From Aurantiochytrium sp. KH105 (Eukaryota; Sar; Bigyra; Thraustochytrida; Thraustochytriidae), in NCBI GenBank assembly GCA_003116975.1, contig BGKB01000151.1:62001-126000 (forward strand): DNA of 64,000 nucleotides, given 5' to 3'. A program made the position numbers and the translations under genes. The notes under the pieces were generated by a model. That model was not told where the DNA came from. It made no database searches and saw only the letters and a list, made by a program, of their open reading frames with translations. Positions 28,611 to 36,771 of this stretch are shown piece by piece (the stretch's first letter is position 1; every line of letters starts with the position of its first letter).

Positions 28611-28966
28611 TGTTGGGAAATGGAAATGACGTGAGCAGACAGCAGCGCCACAGAAGTAGTGAAGTCAACTTGGCACCCATGGGAAGTCTACTCTAGACTT
28701 GCCGTGCCAACGGATATCCAATCTCAGCAGCCACTAGTTCGTGCGACATTAAGGTAAGTCTAACATCGCTCAGAACACGAACTAGCACGGCCAAAAGATT
28801 TGTGATCATCAAGCTCTTCACTACATCCTCGAGACGACATTTAAGGTGGGGAGAAACACCGATCTTCACCACCAGACAAATTCGTCTCAGCAGATCCGAA
28901 ACTCCCCAGACATTTCTAGCGTACTTAGGCATACTAGCAATCCATTTGAACCCATATACTTCATAA
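28611..28966 (+). repeat. 5' LTR
   Basis: This 356-bp copy starts TGTTGGGAAATGG and ends TTCATAA. By eye it is identical to the 3' copy at 33235-33590. It contains AAGGTAAGT at 28751-28759, a perfect 5' splice consensus. The bases directly after it (GGTTACGGCGCCCC) are where a primer-binding site belongs, but I cannot match them to a specific tRNA. Confidence 0.93.
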
Positions 28967-30013
28967 GGTTACGGCGCCCCATCCACTCATTTCCGAAACC
29001 GATTTGAAGCTAACCCGTACAAGAAAAAAAAAAATACGACGTCCAACGTAACGGATATCGCCAACTCCATCTTCCGCGGACGGACCAACGTCACTCCTGT
29101 GGCCCCGCTCCTCCGCGAGGAGCTGGAGGCGGACTGGACAACCTTCAAGCATCGCCTTCTCCAGCACTTGCGCGTCTCCAAGTGTCATCCGGAAGCCGTG
29201 GACAAGGCGATAAAGGCAGCCGACGCTGTAGCGGACGCTGCGAAAGCCAAGGCTTCCGAGGAGGCACAAGACCTAAATGATTGTCTCCTCAACGAGCTGA
29301 TCAAGGCTTTCGGCCGGAACTTCAGTACCCTGGTCGAACACCAGAATCAACTCTCCGGAGTCAAGGCTTGGAACGACATCGTAACCACCCTGGAAGTACA
29401 GAGCAGCAACCGCTTTCTCAACTCCTACCGCAGAATCTTCGACCACCTCTCGGAGACCAAGCTGCGCGCTGCTCTGGAAACCAGCGATGGTGACACTGGC
29501 TACCTCACCTGGCACAGCCGCTTTCAAGCTCTAGATCTAGACTTCGCTACCCAGCTAGGAGGACCTCTGGAGAAGGCCTACACCACCGTTGCCACGATGG
29601 CTATCCACATGATTCAGCTACGCCTAGGCAACGAAGGCCTACTGTCCATCCACATCCCGGATGGAACAACAGTGTTCGGCCTGAACGAGCTTCTCGCCCG
29701 CATGCGACTCGTGTCCAAGGAGTACGCTGGGAAGCCTGGCGGCAAATCTCATCACGCACCTGGACACCGAGACCAAAGCGCGTACGTGAGCATCGTACCG
29801 CAGCAGCGAGGCTTCAAGCGTCGCCCTGAACCTCGCAACTGCCGACGATGCGGGGGCGACCATCACCCACGGCAATGCAAAAAGAAGAATCTCTTCTGCT
29901 CTTACTGCGACCTTCGCTCTCACAGTACTGAAGCCTGTCTATCGAAAGGAAAGAATCGCCCAGCTCAGCCTCGCGGAATGGTCAGATACGACGGGGCTTC
30001 GTGGCCCTACTGA
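28967..30013 (+). CDS. Retrotransposon gag-like protein with zinc knuckles
   Basis: The frame is open from the end of the 5' LTR to a TGA at 30011-30013. The helical N-terminal part resembles copia Gag (LNDCLLNELIKAFG, LRLGNEGLLS). Near the end lie a CRRCGGDHHPRQC knuckle, slightly off consensus, and a perfect CSYCDLRSHSTEAC (C-x2-C-x4-H-x4-C). These bind RNA in particles. No ATG lies in frame before the middle of the protein; the only early candidate start is a GTG at 29099. Either translation begins on a spliced leader or an alternative codon, or an indel, perhaps in the A run at 29023-29034, has removed the start. Confidence 0.7.
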   Translation, partial: GYGAPSTHFRNRFEANPYKKKKNTTSNVTDIANSIFRGRTNVTPVAPLLREELEADWTTFKHRLLQHLRVSKCHPEAVDKAIKAADAVADAAKAKASEEAQDLNDCLLNELIKAFGRNFSTLVEHQNQLSGVKAWNDIVTTLEVQSSNRFLNSYRRIFDHLSETKLRAALETSDGDTGYLTWHSRFQALDLDFATQLGGPLEKAYTTVATMAIHMIQLRLGNEGLLSIHIPDGTTVFGLNELLARMRLVSKEYAGKPGGKSHHAPGHRDQSAYVSIVPQQRGFKRRPEPRNCRRCGGDHHPRQCKKKNLFCSYCDLRSHSTEACLSKGKNRPAQPRGMVRYDGASWPY

Positions 30014-30084
30014 ACCGAGTCAGCCCCGACCTTACGGTAGTTGACAGTGGGTGTTCCACGACGATAACGAGCAACAAGTCTCTT
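30001..30084 (+). pseudogene. Retrotransposon protease remnant (DSGCS motif)
   Basis: In the frame one base back from gag, LTVVDSGCSTTITS contains the retropepsin active-site Asp at 30043-30045 (D-S-G). The frame stops at TAA 30082-30084 after about 18 further residues, so the rest of the protease is missing. The -1 relation to gag could reflect programmed frameshifting in the parent element or a mutation in this copy. Confidence 0.65.
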
Positions 30085-30103
30085 CCTCCAGGATACTAAG
30101 AAC

Positions 30104-30826
30104 ATGGACCACTCACTGATGAAGCTTCGTACTCTGTGGCACGGTACACACCAAACTGCAGCGACGATCTTCGTTGATGCTGCCACATACTTTCTCAGCA
30201 GGCCAGTCGAGCGTCTCCTAGACACGTGGCACTGGGATACCCGCATCTCGTCGCCGCATGAACACTGGACACACCCAGCAGAGGGCGTCCTGCGACCCCT
30301 GCAAGAGACAGCTCGCGCCCAGATCGAAGCAGCCGACCTCACACCTGACTTCTGGGCCGTGTCTCTCGCATGTGCGGTATACATCCGCAACAGGATGCCA
30401 ACGAGCCGGAACACGAAGTCCCCGTACGAAAGACACTTCGGGCGCTCTCCAACGCTAAAGCACATCCACACGTTTGGAGCTCCGGCTATTGTGAAGAGCC
30501 CCGGCAACGTCCCAAAAGGGGCGCGCCGAGGACAAGAAGGGATCTACCTTGGACCAGCGGACGGGTATGCACATGGCACTCATCACGTCCTGAATTTGAC
30601 GACCGGTCGCATTGCAACCTCTCGGGCTGTCATCGTTTATGACACAGCGCTTCTCCCAAATGTTAGCCCAAATTGGTCCATTCACGATCCACGCTTCAAT
30701 GAAAATCTTCCAGCCAGCCATCGCCTGCTCGCCGGCACCTCAGATTACGGGGGCGTGCCACGACCTCGCACGCCGCCACACTCCACTCCCTCCAAAAAAC
30801 CATCGGAACTCATGCTGCACAGCTGA
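30104..30826 (+). pseudogene. Integrase C-terminal remnant
   Basis: The 240-codon frame resembles the region of copia integrase that follows the catalytic Glu: ETARAQIEAADLTPDFWAVS, AVYIRNRMPT, SPYERHFGRSPTLKHIHTFG, and the GIYLGPADGY end of the core. The zinc-binding HHCC domain and the two catalytic Asp residues are absent: only about 20 bp separate the protease stop from this frame, which implies an internal deletion of several hundred bases. It ends at a TGA before a duplicated linker. Confidence 0.7.
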
Positions 30827-30936
30827 GTGAGGACCTCGAACTCGCACTCGGCCGACAGATGAACTCATCTCAGCAGCACGAGCCGGTCGCTCGTCAGGCA
30901 CCAGCACCTGACGCATCACAAGCCGACCTCGCCGGA

Positions 30937-31372
30937 CCCGGAACTCAGGCCCTCGAACCTGCAACTCCGCCTGACTTCAGTCCTCCCCTTGACCACTCGC
31001 ACAGCCGTCCTCTTTTCACGCAATGCGACAACGTCAGATTCTAAAGACGACCTCGGCTCAGAGAGCGAAATCGACGATGATCAGGACTCAACCTATACCA
31101 GTCCTCCGTCGAGCCCTGCTGCCCGAAATACGGTGCCTGACCGCACCGGCGCCAACCCGGAACTCAGGCCCTCGAGCCTGCAACTCCGCCGGACTTCAGT
31201 CTTCCCCTTGACCACTCGCACAGCCGTCCTCTTTCACGCAATGCGACAACGTCAGATTCTAAAGACGACCTCGGCTCAGAGAGCGAAATCGACGACGATC
31301 AGGACTCAACCTATACCAGTCCTCCGTCGAGCCCTGCTGCCCGAAAGACGGTGCCTAACCGCACCGGCGCCA
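30937..31372 (+). repeat. Tandem duplication (~219 bp x 2) inside the retrotransposon
   Basis: A unit beginning GGAACTCAGGCCCTCGA at about 30940 recurs at about 31159, and matching sequence runs through both copies with a few substitutions and a one-base deletion (TCTTTTCACG becomes TCTTTCACG). The second copy ends near 31370. It lies in the variable linker between integrase and RT and shifts the frame between copies. Confidence 0.85.
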
Positions 31373-33258
31373 GCCCCGCGCACGCGGAGCTTGGTGGTCG
31401 CCGCTCGGCACGAAAACGTACTGCCGCGTCCCATCTTAACATTGGGGCGGAAGCCTTCACGGGGAAGCAAAATACTCACAGCGATGAGCACCGAGTCGCT
31501 CATGCGGCGCACCGCGTGCGCTCAACGACACATCCCTCTGTCGTTGCGTATCTTGTCCACAGCATCTCGCGTTGTGGGGGCGGGAGTCAGAGCGGCGCGA
31601 AGATGATCGCTTACGCCGCTACTCCAACACTCAACACTGTGGACGCTGCAGATGTTCATCCAGACCCACGTACTGTCGCCGACATTCGTGCCATGCAACC
31701 CTCGCGCAAGGAAGCATGGGAAGAGAGCCTTCAACGAGAATTCTCCAACCTCGTTCGCACCAACACCCTCGAGATCGCCAAACCGGAGGATGTTCGTGGC
31801 CACCAGCTGATGAACTCCAAATGGGTCTTCAAAACTAAAGCAGACGGCACGCTGAAAAGCAGACTGGTATGCGTTGGCACCAACGAGCCCATCTCCAGCC
31901 CGCTCGACATCTTCAGCCCCACCGTCGATCGCACCTCTCTCCACATCGCTACAATTATCGCCCTGACAAGACAGTGGACGGTAGCTCAGGTTGACGTGAC
32001 TGGAGCATTCCTCATGGCAAAGCTTGGAGAAGACGAGAAGCTGTTCATGCGCGCACCTGACGGGCTCAACATGCCAAAAGGAACTCCTCTCAGACTGAGA
32101 ACGTCCCTGTACGGTCTGCGTAGTGCTCCCAAAAGGTTCAACGATCACTTGACGAGCATTCTCAAGACCCTTGGTCTGAAACAATCCCTAGTCGACAAGT
32201 CTCTCTTCTTCAGCACGGACGCACTGGTAACTGTACACGTCGATGACCTTCGCATCGCTGCAAAACCAAAACGCATCGACAGCATCATCAACGGTCTGAG
32301 CAAGGCACTGAAAATCACAACCGAGCGAGGTGACAACCTTACCTATCCTGGAACCGATATCACGATAGACTCCGGAAAAAGGATCGCCACACTCTCGCAG
32401 GAAAAGCACTGTCGCAAGATGCTCAAAGACAGAAAAATGGATCGGATCAACCCTGTCAAAGCGCCTCTCGACCGCGGAGTAGAACTGCCGGACCACGACA
32501 AGGACGAACAGGACCCGCGGTATCGATCAATGCTTGGAAGTCTTATGTATCTTCTTCAAACTCGACCCGACATGGCCTTCGTGCTTCATCAACTCTCCAG
32601 GCACGGTCACAAGAACGGGAAGGCCCACGCAGCGGCAGCCAAACGGACCATGAGATACGTACAAGGCACGAAAGGATCAAGTCTCACCCTTCGAGCCGTG
32701 GAGAGTGAGCACAATCTCTCGCTGCATGTATTCTGTGACGCTAACTACCTAAGCAGTGAAGACCCTCACCGAAAAGGGACAACGGGCTACGTCATCGCCC
32801 TCGGCAGCAGCGCCATCTGCTGGCGTTCCACCAAACAAGGTCTCATTGCATCGTCGTCATACGAAGCCGAGTTCCAGGCCATGCACGAAGCCTTCAACCG
32901 CACAGTTGGGATTCGACATCTCCTTGAGGAAATCGGAATCAAGGTCGGTCCTATCGTCATGCACACCGACGCACAGTCTCCCATGAAGACGTTAGCCAAA
33001 GGATCATACTCGACCAGTTCCCGCCACGTTGCTCTTCGCTACTTACGTCTATGCTGGGCAATCGAGATGGGACAACTGGTCGTACGGCACATTCCAGGGG
33101 AGGACAACCCAGCTGACCTCCTCACAAAAAGTCTTGCTGCACCGCTGCTTGAAAGCATCGTCATACCATACTCAATGGACTCCTTCCGCACGACCGAACT
33201 ACAGAATTCGAACTTGCTGCGGATTCCGGGGGCGTGTTGGGAAATGGAAATGACGTGA
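31351..33258 (+). CDS. Retrotransposon reverse transcriptase and RNase H
   Basis: The 635-codon frame carries an intact-looking copia RT: LMNSKWVFKTKADGTLKSRL, QVDVTGAFLMAKL, LRTSLYGLRSAPKRF and the catalytic VTVHVDDLRI (HVDD instead of the usual YVDD). RNase H follows with VFCDANYL, GTTGYVIALGSSAICWRSTKQ, SSYEAEFQAM and MHTDAQSP, keeping the acidic residues. The C-terminus runs into the 3' LTR and stops at 33256-33258. The first in-frame ATG lies near 31602, so no independent start is evident; in an intact element this would be the end of a Gag-Pol polyprotein. Confidence 0.85.
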   Translation: MPNRTGASPAHAELGGRRSARKRTAASHLNIGAEAFTGKQNTHSDEHRVAHAAHRVRSTTHPSVVAYLVHSISRCGGGSQSGAKMIAYAATPTLNTVDAADVHPDPRTVADIRAMQPSRKEAWEESLQREFSNLVRTNTLEIAKPEDVRGHQLMNSKWVFKTKADGTLKSRLVCVGTNEPISSPLDIFSPTVDRTSLHIATIIALTRQWTVAQVDVTGAFLMAKLGEDEKLFMRAPDGLNMPKGTPLRLRTSLYGLRSAPKRFNDHLTSILKTLGLKQSLVDKSLFFSTDALVTVHVDDLRIAAKPKRIDSIINGLSKALKITTERGDNLTYPGTDITIDSGKRIATLSQEKHCRKMLKDRKMDRINPVKAPLDRGVELPDHDKDEQDPRYRSMLGSLMYLLQTRPDMAFVLHQLSRHGHKNGKAHAAAAKRTMRYVQGTKGSSLTLRAVESEHNLSLHVFCDANYLSSEDPHRKGTTGYVIALGSSAICWRSTKQGLIASSSYEAEFQAMHEAFNRTVGIRHLLEEIGIKVGPIVMHTDAQSPMKTLAKGSYSTSSRHVALRYLRLCWAIEMGQLVVRHIPGEDNPADLLTKSLAAPLLESIVIPYSMDSFRTTELQNSNLLRIPGACWEMEMT

Positions 33259-33590
33259 GCAGACAGCAGCGCCACAGAAGTAGTGAAGTCAACTTGGCAC
33301 CCATGGGAAGTCTACTCTAGACTTGCCGTGCCAACGGATATCCAATCTCAGCAGCCACTAGTTCGTGCGACATTAAGGTAAGTCTAACATCGCTCAGAAC
33401 ACGAACTAGCACGGCCAAAAGATTTGTGATCATCAAGCTCTTCACTACATCCTCGAGACGACATTTAAGGTGGGGAGAAACACCGATCTTCACCACCAGA
33501 CAAATTCGTCTCAGCAGATCCGAAACTCCCCAGACATTTCTAGCGTACTTAGGCATACTAGCAATCCATTTGAACCCATATACTTCATAA
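33235..33590 (+). repeat. 3' LTR
   Basis: This 356-bp direct copy of the 5' LTR shows no difference when read base by base. It is preceded by GGATTCCGGGGGCG, the likely polypurine-tract position, and followed by the CAATC target duplication. Confidence 0.93.
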
Positions 33591-33595
33591 CAATC

Positions 33596-33999
33596 TCATC
33601 GTGACAGGCATCGTCGACTGGACGTATCAACACTCAGACAAGGCCAAATTCACGTGCTACAAGAAGAAGAAAGAAAGTGTAAAAGAAGACGAATTTTATG
33701 ATGAGGAAATCTTTCAAAATGAGTCGCTTGCCGCGCGTCGCCGGCGTTGGGCGAATGAACGATGAAGTAGAGGATGGCAAGCATGTGCAAAGTGCCTTGG
33801 TGTGACTAATTGTTGTGTCGTCTCGAAAAAGAAAAACGTGCCTTGGTGGATGAAGTTTTAGAAAAATGTGCCTGAGTGGGTAGGAAACTTGAAAAGGTGC
33901 CTGGGTGGTAAAAAAAATAAGGAGGAACATCCACGAACGTGGATTAACACAGAAAAGGAACATGCGACGAAAAGTCAGCCGTCGTGTGCCATTTTCTCT
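33596..33999. other. Intergenic region right of the retrotransposon
   Basis: This 404-bp stretch precedes the 3' end of the minus-strand gene. GTGCCTKGGTGG-like words recur near 33798-33912 (three or four loose copies). No gene is seen. It was contiguous with the CCT1 3' flank before the insertion. Confidence 0.5.
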
Positions 34000-35316
34000 T
34001 TAAAGGAGCGCAAGAGCGACAGTTCCGAGCACAAGCGCGACGCCCTGAGACAGCGTGCTTGCGGGCGAAGGCTCTGCTGTAGTCGGGGTAGAGGTAAGGT
34101 AGACCGAGTCCTCGGTGATGTTGACGCAGCGAGGAGCAACGTCGCCGTTGTGCGGCGAATAACTCGCCCACAGGTTGTCTTTGGAGTCGGCACAAGCCAA
34201 CTCGAGATCCTCAGCCTCGCAGATCTCTTCCGAAACGTTGTTGTCGGTGAGGTTCATGCAGCGGTGCCAGCAAAAGAGCGCGCCGGCCTCGCACGTGCTC
34301 TCGTGGAGCTCACGCGCAAAGAGATCGCCCGAGCAACCCATGGCCATGCCCTCGGCGTCGCCCTTGAGACCGGCCTCGATCGAGCGCTTGCGCATCTCGC
34401 CAAAGGGAAGGTCGTAGTCCGAGTTGATGGCGTGAGCAGGGGGCAGGTACATGCGACCGTACCAGGAGCGCCATGCGTTGGAGCCATCGCTGGGCATCTG
34501 CATGGCGTGCGGGGTGGCGCGAAGAGGAGCATGGCCAGCGTTCTCGAGCGCCGGGTTCACGTACTGGTTGACACCATCACCAAGCATGAAGACGATGACG
34601 TCACCGTTGTCCGCAAAGTCGACCTCCTCGAGACGGCCGCCCGGGAGCTCAATGAGGAAGGAGCCAGCCTTGTTGCCGGAGAGACCCTTGTCCATCTCGT
34701 ACATGAGAGCTGGGGTGAAGGCGATGAACATGCCCTGATCCATGTGGAGATCGACGGTCATCATGTCATCCTCGTTGTCCTCGGCGCGGTTGTACGCGTG
34801 GAAGTGCTCGAGCTGCTGGCTGTCGCGCACGATGGCGTCCACGGTCTCGTAGGCGTCCTCGTCCTCGGCAGTGGCGAGGAAGCTGGCGCGGGGCAGGTGC
34901 ATACCAAGCTTGTTGGCAAAGGCGCGCGCGGCGCGGGAGGTGGCATCGCGCAGGGCGGTGCTGGCCTTGTCGAAGCGCTCGCACACCTCGCTGGAGACGC
35001 CGTGCGCAAAGCCTTCGCCGGGGACGGTGCCGAGCGAGCGGCGGTGCGTGCCGTCGTAGCTCGCGCTGCCGACCGCCGCCTGGGAGACCTCACCGCAGGC
35101 CACGTTGAGTGCGAGCGCCTCAGCGCGCGCCTGCGCGAGACCGGGGACCTCGGCCACCTGGACCACGCCGGAGTGGCGCAGCGACTCCATCATCGCCTCG
35201 ACCGCCGCGCCCTCGCGCTCCAGGTCGGCGAGCGCGACGCGGGTCGCGACATTGCCTTCGCCGAGGGCCACCGCGCCCGCCAGCACCGCCACGCAGAGCA
35301 CGCCGCACGCGCGCAT
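34000..35316 (-). CDS. Secreted, probably GPI-anchored protein with a 2OG-Fe(II)-oxygenase-like H-x-D motif
   Basis: The 438-residue protein has an N-terminal signal peptide (about 1-20). Its C-terminal end is Thr/Pro/Ser-rich, then hydrophobic with no charged tail (SQGVALVLGTVALALL), the shape of a GPI-anchor signal. The middle has TVDLHMDQGMFIAFTPAL (H191, D193), NGDVIVFMLGDGVNQYVNP, and LRATPHAM (H270; H262 nearby), then WYGRMYLPP. H-x-D followed by a distal His and Arg in beta-rich sequence suggests the double-stranded beta-helix fold of iron/2-oxoglutarate dioxygenases. The His spacing is longer than in isopenicillin N synthase, so this is tentative. Six or more Cys in the last third fit an extracellular protein. 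Activity and substrate are unknown. Confidence 0.75.
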   Translation of the reverse strand: MRACGVLCVAVLAGAVALGEGNVATRVALADLEREGAAVEAMMESLRHSGVVQVAEVPGLAQARAEALALNVACGEVSQAAVGSASYDGTHRRSLGTVPGEGFAHGVSSEVCERFDKASTALRDATSRAARAFANKLGMHLPRASFLATAEDEDAYETVDAIVRDSQQLEHFHAYNRAEDNEDDMMTVDLHMDQGMFIAFTPALMYEMDKGLSGNKAGSFLIELPGGRLEEVDFADNGDVIVFMLGDGVNQYVNPALENAGHAPLRATPHAMQMPSDGSNAWRSWYGRMYLPPAHAINSDYDLPFGEMRKRSIEAGLKGDAEGMAMGCSGDLFARELHESTCEAGALFCWHRCMNLTDNNVSEEICEAEDLELACADSKDNLWASYSPHNGDVAPRCVNITEDSVYLTSTPTTAEPSPASTLSQGVALVLGTVALALL

Positions 35317-36771
35317 CTTCTCCTTCTCTCGCTCGCTCGCTCGCTCCTGCCTTCGTTCGACCTAGCCACTCGTGCGCGAGGTCTTTTGAGATGCCGCGGT
35401 TGCAGCTCTGCTGCTCTGCTCTGCTCTGCTCTGCTCTGCTCTGCTCTGCTCTGCTCTGCTCTGCTCTGCTCTCTCGCGGCGCCGCTGCTTCGCTCCGGGC
35501 TGCCCGAGGCCGCAGCGGCGGTCAAGGGGAGGAAGCAGCGGCCCGCGAGGCGCGCGCCGCTCTCTGCAGCTGTGCGTGAGGGCGGGACGGGGTGTGGCGG
35601 AGGGCGCGCGCCGCGGTGTGCCTTGAGGAAGAGCGCCCTCGGGGTGTGAAAGGCCTACGAGGACGTTCGCTAACTAACACCTGCTTGGATTGGATGGCTG
35701 CAGCTGCAGCACGGCGCAGCGGCCGGCGGAGAGGTATTATATGTGGAATCCGAGATGGTCGAGAGTGGGAGAAAGGCAAGGCAAGGCAAGCGGCCAGCTG
35801 CAGCAGCAGCTGCAGCTGCAGATGCAGATGCGGCCCTGCCGCCACAGCCACGAGATTTTCGAGGAGGGCTTCCGAAAAGGGCTGAAGATTGGCCGAGATT
35901 TCTCGGGTCGGCAGCTTTTGACTTTGGTATAGCGAGCTGCAGCTGGCAGTGGAGGTATAGGTTGGTTGAGTGGTTGGTGGCCTAGAACGTGAAAGAGTGA
36001 GAGGAAGATCGAGCTGCCAGTGCTAACGAGGATCCTAACCACGCCACCATTGATGAGATACGAATGGTGGTGGTCGCAGCTGCAGCTGCAGTCGAGCGCG
36101 ACGAATTTTGCACAATGACCAAGGGAAGGCAGGCAGCTTCTGCCATTCGTCCGAGAACAAGACAACGTGCTTTACTACCTGTGGTTCGAGAGGTGACAAG
36201 AAGCGCAGGGCTCGCCTCCTAGAACAAGATCGTCAATTTTTCTTTTGAAGAATATCGTGCACGAAAATAATCTCCATCAACCTACGGCTACAAGCGATAA
36301 TCTCACTTCTTCGGTGAACCATCCTTGCGTGCAATGCGGTGAAAATGGATGGTGATGCGCATGTTTTTTCCTACTGATGTCTTGTACGTCGCCCTTGGTG
36401 TTTCCCGGCTTCGCTGAGCTTGGCCGAGATAACTCGCGGGGCGGCCAAAACAGGCTACAACTTTTGCGGGCGCTCTGGCTGAACCTTTTGGCAGCAGCAG
36501 ACGACAACTCTCTCTTTCTATTCAAAGCGTGGGACAAGGAATAGGAGGCGACAAGAATCAGAAGGCGGAATTCGTCTTCTCATTCTGCTGGCATCACAGT
36601 CAAACAAATAGCTAGCTTATGCCTATTAGCTGCAGCTGGTGTACGATATCACATGTGTCCGTTGGACGATATCGTACTCGTTTATAAGCTTCATTGTCAT
36701 TCGAGCGATTTTGCAAGAAGGGTCGAGACTGACGATGGAGTTTGGCCTCTGTGCGAGCGTCGCGAGCAGTC
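35317..36771. other. Divergent intergenic region with (CTGCT)n
   Basis: About 1.45 kb lies between two divergent genes. It has a (CTGCT)n tract at 35411-35470 and CAGCTGCAG-rich palindromic words at about 35700-35830 and 36070-36090. No conserved coding is seen. Confidence 0.45.
35411..35470. repeat. (CTGCT)n pentanucleotide repeat
   Basis: About twelve perfect tandem copies lie just upstream of the secreted protein gene at 34000-35316. Confidence 0.9.

Larger units (their letters stand above)
28611..33590 (+). mobile_element. Ty1/copia-type LTR retrotransposon, recent insertion, coding regions defective
   Basis: The 4,980-bp element is bounded by two direct LTRs of 356 bp that read identical, flanked by a CAATC duplication (28606-28610 and 33591-33595). 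The order is gag-like frame, protease motif, integrase remnant, then RT and RNase H. Integrase before RT is the Ty1/copia arrangement. Identical LTRs imply very recent insertion. Protease is in the -1 frame relative to gag and ends at a TAA (30082-30084); the catalytic core of integrase is missing; integrase and RT are in different frames, separated by a stop and a duplicated linker. The copy therefore looks unable to move alone and was probably mobilised by proteins from an intact relative. The LTRs start TGTTGG, as copia LTRs often do, and end CATAA rather than the usual CA. Confidence 0.93.

Noticed and set aside
28693-28932. 79-codon minus-strand frame present twice (also 33317-33556)
   Set aside because: It lies wholly inside the two identical LTRs and is antisense to the element; the duplication reflects the LTRs, not a gene.
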